Origin: Ardenticatenaceae bacterium
GTDB lineage: Bacteria > Chloroflexota > Anaerolineae > Promineifilales > Promineifilaceae
Direction: 5' to 3'
Assembly: GCA_020634565.1 (NCBI GenBank)
Contig: JACKBN010000002.1
Span: 496,001 to 560,000, forward strand
DNA: 64,000 bases
The notes beneath the pieces were generated by a model. The model saw only the letters and a list, made by a program, of their open reading frames with translations, searched no databases and was not told the DNA's origin. The first letter of the stretch is position 1. Every line of letters begins with the position of its first letter. The translations under genes and the position numbers were made by a program. Positions 44,501 through 51,626 of this stretch are shown here, piece after piece.

Positions 44501-44611
44501 CCGGGCACCACTGCCCTTGGCGAGATGGAAATGTGGCGCGGCTTCCTCATCACCCTGGTGGGTGGCTTGGTTGGCGCAATCCTTTACTGGCTGCGCCAAA
44601 AATTCAGTTAA
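41567..44611 (+). CDS. Glycoside hydrolase family 3 protein with C-terminal Ig-like and membrane segments
   Basis: The 1014-residue protein has an N-terminal signal anchor (RTAVFLALVLLLNVSAI) and a GH3 barrel close to beta-N-acetylhexosaminidases (~55-420). The nucleophile is Asp382 in IVSDALGV. The catalytic loop reads K281-HFPGFGGSDRPLH294; NagZ-type enzymes have KHFPGHG followed by DSH, so the His acid is kept but the partner Asp and one His are changed. A Pro/Thr linker near 610-625, an Ig-like region (~780-860), a second Thr/Pro linker and three hydrophobic helices at the C-terminus (from 920) follow. It is probably membrane-bound, outward-facing and acts on cell-wall or chitin-type sugars. 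It overlaps the convergent CDF gene by 8 bp. Confidence 0.87.
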   Translation: MFILSTGLQRVKNSWRKWRTAVFLALVLLLNVSAISLQAQDEPPVDETPAPGERLALAQSILDEMSVSERVGQLFLVTFEGDQATLDSDITDLITNYHIGGVVLSAANDNITGYGDLTNIPDQTAELTRNLQNLALEGHPLLNIDASALEEGIVPPTPEPIAPFTPVPIFIAVAHEGDGYPYTAILNGLTNVPSNMAIGATWHPQMAEQVGQVVGSELSRLGINMLFGPSLDVLENPDPFSPSDLGVRSFGGDPYWVGVMGSAYTAGIHQGSDNQIAVIPKHFPGFGGSDRPLHEEVPTVRKSLEQLRQIELAPFFAVTGDAMRPEAIADGLLTTHIRYQGFQGNIRATTNPVSLDPLALSALMSQEELSIWRDGGGLIVSDALGVRAVERFYGQDQGFPHRVVAKDAFLAGNDLLYLSEFALGEAPYADQLVNIIDTILWFQDRYTTDVAFQQQVDTAVLRILQLKLRLYDDNFAPDNVLANEDAVASDSAETAGDAITIDVAQSGLTLIAPDPEELIERLVRPPTANENIVIFTDMREFQQCSFCEPQPLIGLTAVQERMLALYGPQASAQIQPQQISSHSFADLQAFIDAGPEPIVYNTTPVPPTPVPGNTPTPEEGITPTPLPTPTPPPAFLVQEDLNQADWIIFAMLDRTGLNSLALNNFLAQRPDLVREQRVVVFAFNAPYYLDSTEITQLAALFGLYSHNDAAIDTAVRALFQELPFSGASPVNIAGASYDLFLQTQPAANQVIGLAVTNQSADSSAAADEPFPVSVGDTLRLQTGVILDNNGNPVPDGTVVRFRQRDRVAGVENILGEVPTVNGVAQLDYVLEARTEGGQFRIVAESGAATVSQEVDIKVGGTESGGGAQIQIIDPTPQPTATATASPTPTATATTPATDAPEPTSTLAQPPLPPEEPGIRIELSEFWLLTAVFTGLLVSGGAAFTLGRQQNVALEQQIGWPLWAIVAGLLTYIYFKLGLPGTTALGEMEMWRGFLITLVGGLVGAILYWLRQKFS

Positions 44612-45566
44612 GCGAAATAGAACTGGCAGGCAGTTCAGGCGTTTCTTCCCTCACCGTCTCCGCTTCACGATGCAGCGTAATATCTTCCCAGGACACCGGG
44701 TCTTCCACGGGTTCTAAATGAGTAAATACTGATACGGGGGCAACCGCCTGGCGTAAATCCCGCTCAATGGCTTCCAACAGCGTGTGTCCCCGCTGCACCG
44801 TCCACGCCCCCGGCACCTGCACATGCACCGACACAAAACGGTAGGCGCCCGATTCGCGCGTACGCAGCGCATGGTACTGCACTTCTTCACTGCAATAGCC
44901 GTCCAGCACAGCCCGCACCTTGGCAACTTCTGCCGCGGGTAAAGAGCGATCCATCAGGCCATTAACGGCCGTTTTCACCAACAGCACGCCCGTCCGCACA
45001 ATATGCAGAGCAACCAGCAGCGCCAACAGCGGGTCCAGCCACTGCCAGCCCGTCCACGTCACGGCCAACACGCCGACAATCACGCCAATTGAGGTCCAAA
45101 CGTCGGTTAGCAAATGCGAGGCGTTGGCAGTAAGCGTTAGCGAATTGTGCTGGCGACCCACACGCAGCAGCACCAGGGCCGTCAGGCCATTGCCCAGCGC
45201 CGCCAGCACCGAGACAAACAAACCGATGCCTACCTGCTCCAAAGGTTGGGGGTGCAGCAGACGCTGAACGGCCGTAAAGCCAATGGCCAGCGCCGCAAAC
45301 AAGATGAGGCTGCCTTCAATGCCCCCCGCAAAATATTCCGCCTTGCTGTGGCCGTATTCATGCTCCGCATCCGGCGGCTGAGCCGCAATCGTAAGGATGA
45401 TGAGGGCAAAAACGGCCGTTATCAGGTTCACCCCAGACTCCAGGGCGTCGGACAACAGCCCAACGGAGCCAGTCAGCCAGTAGGCCGCGGCCTTCAAGCC
45501 AATGGTGAGAACGGCCGTCGCAATGGAAAGCCAGGCAAAACGAGTGAGGTCATGTCGATCGTGCAT
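44604..45566 (-). CDS. Cation diffusion facilitator (CDF) family transporter
   Basis: The 320-residue protein has six membrane helices and the CDF metal-site motifs: SVGLLSDALES in helix 2, EYGHSKAEYFAGG at the cytoplasmic loop and SHLLTDVWTSIGV in helix 5. The C-terminal ~95 residues form the ferredoxin-like dimerisation domain with His ligands. It exports Zn2+, Fe2+ or Mn2+ by proton exchange; the metal cannot be chosen from sequence alone. The C-terminus overlaps the end of the convergent GH3 gene. Confidence 0.93.
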   Translation of the reverse strand: MHDRHDLTRFAWLSIATAVLTIGLKAAAYWLTGSVGLLSDALESGVNLITAVFALIILTIAAQPPDAEHEYGHSKAEYFAGGIEGSLILFAALAIGFTAVQRLLHPQPLEQVGIGLFVSVLAALGNGLTALVLLRVGRQHNSLTLTANASHLLTDVWTSIGVIVGVLAVTWTGWQWLDPLLALLVALHIVRTGVLLVKTAVNGLMDRSLPAAEVAKVRAVLDGYCSEEVQYHALRTRESGAYRFVSVHVQVPGAWTVQRGHTLLEAIERDLRQAVAPVSVFTHLEPVEDPVSWEDITLHREAETVREETPELPASSISLN

Positions 45567-45691
45567 CCCCTGATTGTGACGGATCTGGCTCCCAATTTCT
45601 ACCCCACGCGATCATCTTTGGTTTAGTTTGACCTAAGCCAAGAACAAGTTGTGCTTAATACGGCCGTTTTACCTAACTAAAAAACATCTCG

Positions 45692-46705
45692 TTAGTGATA
45701 CATCTGCCGGATATTGGGCACCAAATATTCTTCAAAAGCTCGTTCAACGTCGTACTCCGGGTGCCAACCCCAATCCTTGCGCGCCTGCTTGTCATTCAGG
45801 CCCGCGGGCCAGCTGTCTACAATGCCCTGCCGATGATGATCTGGCGCAAACGTAATTTCCGCCTGAGGAAACTGTCGCTGTACCTCAACCATAAACTCAG
45901 CCGCCGACAGGCTAAAGCTGGTAACGTTATACACCAGACGGCTCAGGGTATGGCGCGGCGCCTGCCACAGTTGCAGCAGCGAAACAATCGCGTCGGGCAT
46001 GGCCATGAAGGGGATGGTGCTATCTTCACGTACGAAACAGCGGTAGGGCAAACCTTTGGCGGCGGCGTGCAGCATTTCCGGCCCATAATCGCTGGTGCCG
46101 CCAGACGGAACCGTAAAGGCGCTAATCAAACCGGGGAAACGCACGCTGCGAAAGTCGAGCATGGTGGGATCGGTTTCCGCCAGCTGCTGGTAGTTTTGGC
46201 TATAGTAGCTGCCCAACTGCTCACAGTACAGCTTGTTACAGCCGTACATCGTGGTGGGATAGTTCCAATCCCACTCGCGCACACTAAAATCGCGAGCTTT
46301 GGTGTCCAGATCGGGCAGTCCGTACACGGCAATGGAGCTGGGAAACATGAAGCGTACCGGCTTGCCGCGCTGCTGCGACTGATCAGCCGCCAGTTGTAGC
46401 AGGTTCAAGGTGCCGTTAACGTTGACCTGATGGGCCAATTCCGGGGAAAATTCGCTGCGAGTAGACAGCAGTGCCGCCAGATGAAAAATCGTGTCCAGTT
46501 CATATTCGGTTACCAGCCGGGCAAACAGCTTCTGGTCCAAAATATCACCGATGATGTGGGTGGAACGGCCGTTTAACCGTTCTGGCAGCTGCTGCAAATC
46601 CAATGTCAACAGTGTATATTCGCCGTGGGCAGCAGATAAATGCTCCACCAGCGCCTGCCCAATTTCACCGGCCGCACCGGTAATCAAAATTGCCTTCTTG
46701 CGCAT
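45692..46705 (-). CDS. NAD-dependent epimerase/dehydratase, L-threonine 3-dehydrogenase-like
   Basis: The 337-residue extended SDR protein starts with ITGAAGEIGQAL, the NAD-binding glycine motif. The catalytic triad is in PSSIAVYG and the YGCNKLY (YxxxK) motif. RSVRFPGLISAFTVPSGGTSDYGPEMLHAA and STIPFMAMPDAIVSLLQL match SDR-type threonine dehydrogenases, which oxidise threonine to 2-amino-3-ketobutyrate. No kbl gene is adjacent, so the assignment is by sequence only and other sugar epimerases are possible. Confidence 0.83.
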   Translation of the reverse strand: MRKKAILITGAAGEIGQALVEHLSAAHGEYTLLTLDLQQLPERLNGRSTHIIGDILDQKLFARLVTEYELDTIFHLAALLSTRSEFSPELAHQVNVNGTLNLLQLAADQSQQRGKPVRFMFPSSIAVYGLPDLDTKARDFSVREWDWNYPTTMYGCNKLYCEQLGSYYSQNYQQLAETDPTMLDFRSVRFPGLISAFTVPSGGTSDYGPEMLHAAAKGLPYRCFVREDSTIPFMAMPDAIVSLLQLWQAPRHTLSRLVYNVTSFSLSAAEFMVEVQRQFPQAEITFAPDHHRQGIVDSWPAGLNDKQARKDWGWHPEYDVERAFEEYLVPNIRQMYH

Positions 46706-46808
46706 TCATTCCTCTCTTTTGCAGATTCATGGGCCAGCCCAAAACTGGCCCCAATGGTTCAGTAGGATGGCGCAATCATATCACGATCTGTGCAACACAC
46801 ACGCGAAA

Positions 46809-46836
46809 TTGACGTAGTTGTAAAGCATGTGATAAT
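46809..46836 (+). promoter_or_regulatory. Promoter of the AI-2E family transporter gene
   Basis: TTGACG (46809-46814), a 16-bp spacer and GATAAT (46831-46836), 27 bp before the ATG; a TGAGGAAA ribosome-binding site follows. Confidence 0.55.
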
Positions 46837-46863
46837 CTCCTATCTGAACCTGAGGAAACCTGA

Positions 46864-48111
46864 ATGACCCAAAAACAACCGTTGCCAAATTCACCTAGCC
46901 CGCCCGAATCGCCGCCCTGGTCACGCAGCACCAAAGTCATCGTGACGGTGGCTGCCCTGGTGCTGGTAATCTGGCTCACCTACCGTTTTCAATCGCTCAT
47001 TTCGCAGATTGTGATGGCCGCTATTCTGGCCTACATTCTCAATCCGCTCATCGTTCAGCTGGATAAGCGCACGGCGCTCAAACGCAGCCACGGCATTCTG
47101 ATTGCCTATTTGCTGCTGGCTGTGGCCGTCATTGGCGGGTTCGTCGCCCTGGGTTTTGCCGCCTTTGACCAAATTAATTCGCTTATCCAACAAGTGCCCC
47201 TGTTCATCGAGGACATTACCGCATCTGTTCTACGCTTCACCGGGGAAGCAAATGTTCTCAGATTTGGGCCGTTTGTGTTTGACCCCAGCACCATCAACCT
47301 GGATCTCATCCAGCAGCAGCTCATTGGCATGGTAGAACCAGCCTTAAGCCAGGGCGGTCAGTTGGTGACCAATGTGGCCACCGCCACCATCAACACCGTG
47401 GGGATGCTTTTCTTCATTTTTGTCATGTCCATCTACCTGGCCATTGAAATCCCTCAACTGGGCGGCCGTATTGCCAACATGGCGCAACTACCCGGCTACC
47501 GGCAAGATACGGAGCGGCTTTTACGTGAATTCGGCCGTATTTGGAGCGCCTACCTGCGCGGTCAGGTCATTCTGGGTCTGGTGATTTTCCTTGTGGTCTG
47601 GCTGGGGCTGGCGCTGTTGGGTGTGCAAAATGCCCTGGCGTTGGGCTTGCTGTCTGGGTTGCTAGAGTTTATTCCCGTCCTGGGACCAATTATTGGGGCA
47701 GGCGCCGCCATCATTGTGGCCCTGTTTCAGCCGGACACGTTGGGACAAATGGCTAACTGGCAGTTTGCGGGCCTTGTGCTAATTTACATGCTGATTGTGC
47801 AGCAGCTGGAAAACAATTTCTTGGTGCCGCGCATTGTGGGAGAATCGCTTGATTTGCATCCGTTGATTGTGATTATTGGGGTGTTTATGGGCAGCAGTTT
47901 AGCCGGGATTTTAGGTGCGATTTTAGCCGCACCCGTGGTTGCCACCCTAAAACTGGTGGGCATCTACGCCTGGCGCAAAATGTTTGACCAGCCCCCTTTC
48001 CCGCACCCAGAGAAGGAGCCGGGTGAATCGACCTCAGCCAAGCTGCTGAAGCGCGGGCAGGAGCTTCTGCCCAAGCGCAAGAAGGAAAGCAAGCCCGACG
48101 CGCCAAAATAG
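46864..48111 (+). CDS. AI-2E family transporter (PerM/TqsA-like)
   Basis: The 415-residue membrane protein has the AI-2E exporter layout: two N-terminal helices, a soluble helical insert (~100-170), and the conserved block YLRGQVILGLVIFLVVWLGLALLGVQNALALGLLSGLLEFIPVLGPIIG split over several helices. EFIPVLGP and NFLVPRIVGESLDLHPL are family landmarks. Some members export autoinducer-2, others act as Na+/H+ antiporters or have unknown substrates. The C-terminal ~50 residues are basic and cytoplasmic. It starts a run of three co-directional genes. Confidence 0.9.
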   Translation: MTQKQPLPNSPSPPESPPWSRSTKVIVTVAALVLVIWLTYRFQSLISQIVMAAILAYILNPLIVQLDKRTALKRSHGILIAYLLLAVAVIGGFVALGFAAFDQINSLIQQVPLFIEDITASVLRFTGEANVLRFGPFVFDPSTINLDLIQQQLIGMVEPALSQGGQLVTNVATATINTVGMLFFIFVMSIYLAIEIPQLGGRIANMAQLPGYRQDTERLLREFGRIWSAYLRGQVILGLVIFLVVWLGLALLGVQNALALGLLSGLLEFIPVLGPIIGAGAAIIVALFQPDTLGQMANWQFAGLVLIYMLIVQQLENNFLVPRIVGESLDLHPLIVIIGVFMGSSLAGILGAILAAPVVATLKLVGIYAWRKMFDQPPFPHPEKEPGESTSAKLLKRGQELLPKRKKESKPDAPK

Positions 48112-48149
48112 CAGCATTCCGTTAACCTGACAGTTGGGGTCGCCAAGTT

Positions 48150-49205
48150 ATGACAGAAGCTGATTTGTTCAAAACGGCCGTAAAAAAAGCCAAAGCAGGT
48201 GAGCGCCAGGAAGCACGCGCCTTGCTGCTGGAATTGGTGAAAAATCAGCCGTCCCACGAATTGGCCTGGCTGTGGCTCAGCCAGTTGGTTGAAGACCCCG
48301 AAGACAAGATTATCGCCCTGGAAAATGCGCTAACCATCAACCCCCAGCGCAGCGAGGCCCGCAGCCGTTTAGAAAAGCTGCAAGAACAATACGGCCGTAA
48401 CCGTCCCCCAATTGAAGACCATTTTTCCCATAACGGCGCAGCTTCACCCCTGGTTCTCACCGAAGAAGAAAGTGAATTTGCCGCCATTGAGGCGCTGTTT
48501 GCCCAGGGCGAAACGAACAAGGCCAGACACGATCTGGCCGCTTTTTTGCGCCGCTATTCCAACCATGAAGCGGGCTGGTGGCTGATGGTGCAGCACGCTG
48601 ATTCGCAGGCCAATCTGCTGACGGCGCTGGACCATTTGCTGCGACTCAATGCCCAACATCCGCAAGCGCCCGAATATCTGGGGCGCATTCGCCCCACAAA
48701 CGAACAATATTTGCAGATGGGTCGCCTCTTTGAGCGGTTGGAACGGTGGGAAACGGCCGTTTCCTACTACAAACGCGCCCTTAAATCCCCCAACAACGCC
48801 GACCGGCTGCTGGCTCAAAAACAACTGCCGCATGTGAAAGAACAGGTCAAGCTAGACAAAATAAAGGTGACCAGCCCCACCGCCACCGTGCTGCGGCTGG
48901 CCACCGGCCCCACCCTCCTCTATGCCATGCTGGTTCTGGTTCAGGCGGGACTCAATCCGCTCCACGCTTCACCCACGCTTTGCCTGGGCAACATGGCCTT
49001 TTTAGCGGGCATGCTGCTCATCAGCGGGCTCTCCTATGCACCAGATCATCGTTGGCTGCGACAGTTAAGAGAAACGGCCGTCTTCCAAAACAAAACAACC
49101 CTGCGCGCCTTAAGCATTGCCTTGGTGCTGCTGCCCATCCTACTGCTGCTGCTCATGTCACTCGAACGGCTGAGCGCCTTCCACCTGGATTTAACTGGCA
49201 CATGA
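48150..49205 (+). CDS. TPR protein with C-terminal membrane helices
   Basis: The 351-residue protein has several TPR-like units (residues ~5-230, for example KAGERQEARALLLELVKNQPSHELAWLWLSQL and RLERWETAVSYYKRALKSP) followed by three hydrophobic segments from about 245 on (TGPTLLYAMLVLVQAGL; LGNMAFLAGMLLISGLSY; ALSIALVLLPILLLLLMSLE). The N-terminus faces the cytoplasm. Its TGA stop overlaps the rhomboid ATG (ATGA), so the two proteins are coupled and may act together. Confidence 0.8.
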   Translation: MTEADLFKTAVKKAKAGERQEARALLLELVKNQPSHELAWLWLSQLVEDPEDKIIALENALTINPQRSEARSRLEKLQEQYGRNRPPIEDHFSHNGAASPLVLTEEESEFAAIEALFAQGETNKARHDLAAFLRRYSNHEAGWWLMVQHADSQANLLTALDHLLRLNAQHPQAPEYLGRIRPTNEQYLQMGRLFERLERWETAVSYYKRALKSPNNADRLLAQKQLPHVKEQVKLDKIKVTSPTATVLRLATGPTLLYAMLVLVQAGLNPLHASPTLCLGNMAFLAGMLLISGLSYAPDHRWLRQLRETAVFQNKTTLRALSIALVLLPILLLLLMSLERLSAFHLDLTGT

Positions 49206-49897
49206 TCCCCTTAACCGATTTGCAGCCCAACCGGTATACCAGCTTCCCCATCATGACCATGCTGCTCATCGTCGTCAACATGCTGGCCTTAATTGGTCAA
49301 TTCCTACTGTTAGAATTTAACTACGATGGCTATGTTGAACTGATTTACCTGTTTGGCTCCGTGCCCACTTTTGTCATCAACCAACAGGCGGCTGGGGCCG
49401 TGGCCACCCTTTCCTCCATCTTTTTGCATGGCGGCATCCTGCACCTGGCCGGTAACATGCTGGCACTGTGGGCCTTTGGCCAGCGCGTGGAAGATGCCTG
49501 CGGCCCGTGGCGCTATTTGGCCTTTTACCTGTTCTGCGGCGTCGTAGCCGACATCATCAGCACCATGAGCCGTTCCACGGAAAGCATTCCGGGCATTGGT
49601 GCCAGCGGCGCAGTCTATGGCCTGATGGCCGCCTATTTGATTTTGTACCCGCGTGGAAAAATTAAAATGTTGATCTTCTATGGTTTTGGCTTCTGGCGCG
49701 TGCCGTTCCGGGCGTACTGGGTCATCCTATTTTTCTTCCTCACCGAAATCCCCAATGCGCTGGATGTATTGCTGATTAACGTGGAATCCAGCGTGGCCCA
49801 CTGGGCACATTTGGGTGGATTTTTCGCCGGGACGCTCATCTTCCTCTTTCTGCGCCCCGACGCCTTTCACCGCTTCCGCAACGAACTTCCCCTCTAA
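49202..49897 (+). CDS. Rhomboid-family intramembrane serine protease
   Basis: The 231-residue protein has six membrane helices and the rhomboid catalytic dyad: Ser135 in GASGAVYG and His203 in HWAHLGGF. HLAGNM with the helix-2 Asn supports the oxyanion hole. The ATG at 49202 overlaps the TPR gene stop; the long upstream extension of the frame is not real. Rhomboids cut membrane proteins within the lipid bilayer. The TPR membrane protein is a possible partner or substrate adaptor. Confidence 0.92.
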   Translation: MIPLTDLQPNRYTSFPIMTMLLIVVNMLALIGQFLLLEFNYDGYVELIYLFGSVPTFVINQQAAGAVATLSSIFLHGGILHLAGNMLALWAFGQRVEDACGPWRYLAFYLFCGVVADIISTMSRSTESIPGIGASGAVYGLMAAYLILYPRGKIKMLIFYGFGFWRVPFRAYWVILFFFLTEIPNALDVLLINVESSVAHWAHLGGFFAGTLIFLFLRPDAFHRFRNELPL

Positions 49898-49900
49898 CGC

Positions 49901-50920
49901 TTATTTTTCGCTTTTTGGCTCTGGTTTAACATCAGCTCCAGGTTGAACAAGTAAAATCACTTTGCCGATGTTTTGGTTTTGGGCCACGTAAGCATGGGCT
50001 TCCTGAGCCTGCTCAATGGGGAAAGCGGTGTCGATGATCGGCTTAAGCTCGCCAGAACGGAGCAGCGGCCAGTAACCTGCCTGAAACTGTTCGGTAATCT
50101 TGATTTTCTCGGCTGGCGAACGGGAGCGCAGCGTAGAACCAACAATGCGCAGCCGCTTGCTCAGCACCAGCCCCATGTTCATCTCGCCATGCGCACCGCC
50201 CAACTGGCCAATGTTCACCAAACGGCCGAATCGCTTCAACGCCCGCACATTTCTATCTAGATAGCCACCACCCACCGGGTCCAAAATCAGATCCACGCCC
50301 TGATCCTGCGTGGCGGCCAAAACTCGCGCCAAAAAATCGTCCTGCTTGTAATTAATGGTTAGCTCCGCTCCCAACTTGCGACAGGCCAATAATTTTTCAT
50401 CGCTGCCCGCCGTGACAAAAGCGGTGGCCTCGGCGGCGTTGGCCAGCTGGATGGCTGCCGTGCCTACGCCGCTGGCCCCGGCATGGATAAGCACCGTCTC
50501 CCCCGCCACCAAATCTCCCTCCAAAAAGAGATTGACATACGCGGTGTACCAGACTTCGGGAACGGCCGTTCCCATAGCAAAAGACCACGCGCGAGGCAGA
50601 CGCAGCAGCATACCGGCGGGCACAGCCACCTGTTCGGCGTAGCCGCCGCCTGGCAATAGGGCGCACACTCGATCCCCCACCTGCCACTCTTCCACATCCT
50701 CACCGACAGCGGCAATGGTGCCAGCCATTTCCAGGCCCAAAATCTCGCTGGCGCCAGCTGGCGGCGCATAGCCACCACGCGCTTGCAACAAATCTGCCCG
50801 ATTAACGGCCGTTGCCTGCACATTCACCAGCACCTCATCCGGCCCATATTCCACGTCTGGCACCGTTTCCCACACCAGCACCGGATTTTGTCTGTCTCCC
50901 TTCACGACAATTGCTTTCAT
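49901..50920 (-). CDS. NAD(P)H:quinone oxidoreductase, medium-chain (PIG3-like)
   Basis: The 339-residue protein is a zinc-free MDR enzyme of the quinone oxidoreductase/PIG3 group: GxxAxNRADLLQARGGY at the start, VLIHAGASGVGTAAIQLA for NADP binding near 145, and LILDPVGGGYLDRNVRALKRFGRLVNIG. These enzymes reduce quinones or enals by NADPH. No structural zinc cysteines are seen. It is convergent with the rhomboid gene, a few bases apart. Confidence 0.9.
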   Translation of the reverse strand: MKAIVVKGDRQNPVLVWETVPDVEYGPDEVLVNVQATAVNRADLLQARGGYAPPAGASEILGLEMAGTIAAVGEDVEEWQVGDRVCALLPGGGYAEQVAVPAGMLLRLPRAWSFAMGTAVPEVWYTAYVNLFLEGDLVAGETVLIHAGASGVGTAAIQLANAAEATAFVTAGSDEKLLACRKLGAELTINYKQDDFLARVLAATQDQGVDLILDPVGGGYLDRNVRALKRFGRLVNIGQLGGAHGEMNMGLVLSKRLRIVGSTLRSRSPAEKIKITEQFQAGYWPLLRSGELKPIIDTAFPIEQAQEAHAYVAQNQNIGKVILLVQPGADVKPEPKSEK

Positions 50921-51043
50921 AATCTTCTGCCTTCACTCGCCAAACCGGATGCCATTCACCAGACATTCGGGTAAACTAAGCGCGTTTACTGCTGGTGGCT
51001 AATAAACCAACCAGCCACTACCTTTTTAGGAGATTATCACAAG

Positions 51044-51592
51044 ATGAGTGAACGCGAAACTTACACGGTGAAAGTTGCTGGCATTACCCGCCACCTGCCT
51101 CTTTTTGAGGTTGCGCCCGGCGTACGCATTGCCATCTTCAACATGCTGGGCGACACCATTGTGGTGAAAGCCACGGCCGCGGCCCTGGCCGAGCAGCTTA
51201 AAGACACCCCGGCCAACGTGCTGGTGACGGCCGAAGCCAAAGGCATCCCGCTCATTTACGAGATGAGCGCCCTGATGGGCCTGCCCTATATGGTCCTGCG
51301 TAAATCGTACAAAAGCTATATGGGCAACGCCCTCAGCGCCGAAACGGTTTCCATCACCACCGGCAAACCGCAAACGCTGTACATGGATGAAAAAGATACA
51401 TTGTTCATCAAGGGCAAAAAGGTCATTCTAGTAGACGATGTGATCAGCACCGGCAGCACGCTCAAAGGCATGGAAAAGGTGGTTGAACAAGCAGGTGGCG
51501 AAATCTTGAAGACGGCGGCCGTTTTCACCGAAGGCGACGCCGATTGGAGCCACATCGTGGCTTTGGACAATCTACCCGTCTTTGCAGAGTAA
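51044..51592 (+). CDS. Adenine phosphoribosyltransferase-like protein
   Basis: The 182-residue protein is a type I phosphoribosyltransferase with PRPP loop VILVDDVISTGST near 128-140 and the pyrimidine/purine region VTAEAKGIPLIYEMSALMGLPYMVLRKSYKSYMG, which matches the apt/xpt branch. It salvages adenine (or another purine) to its nucleotide. TAGGAG precedes the ATG. It runs into the hydantoinase gene 34 bp later through a heptad-type repeat. Confidence 0.82.
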   Translation: MSERETYTVKVAGITRHLPLFEVAPGVRIAIFNMLGDTIVVKATAAALAEQLKDTPANVLVTAEAKGIPLIYEMSALMGLPYMVLRKSYKSYMGNALSAETVSITTGKPQTLYMDEKDTLFIKGKKVILVDDVISTGSTLKGMEKVVEQAGGEILKTAAVFTEGDADWSHIVALDNLPVFAE

Positions 51593-51622
51593 TTACAAAT
51601 TACCAATTACTCAATTACATTT
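51591..51622. repeat. STRR-like heptad repeat between the phosphoribosyltransferase and hyuB
   Basis: The spacer reads as degenerate 7-bp units of the TAATTAC/AAATTAC/CAATTAC kind, ending at the hyuB ribosome-binding region. It is related to the tract after hyuB at 53285-53339. Confidence 0.6.
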
Positions 51623-51626
51623 CCCC

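Noticed and set aside
48980..49201. Upstream extension of the rhomboid protein
   Set aside because: It lies within the TPR gene in another frame; the ATGA overlap at 49202 is the natural start.
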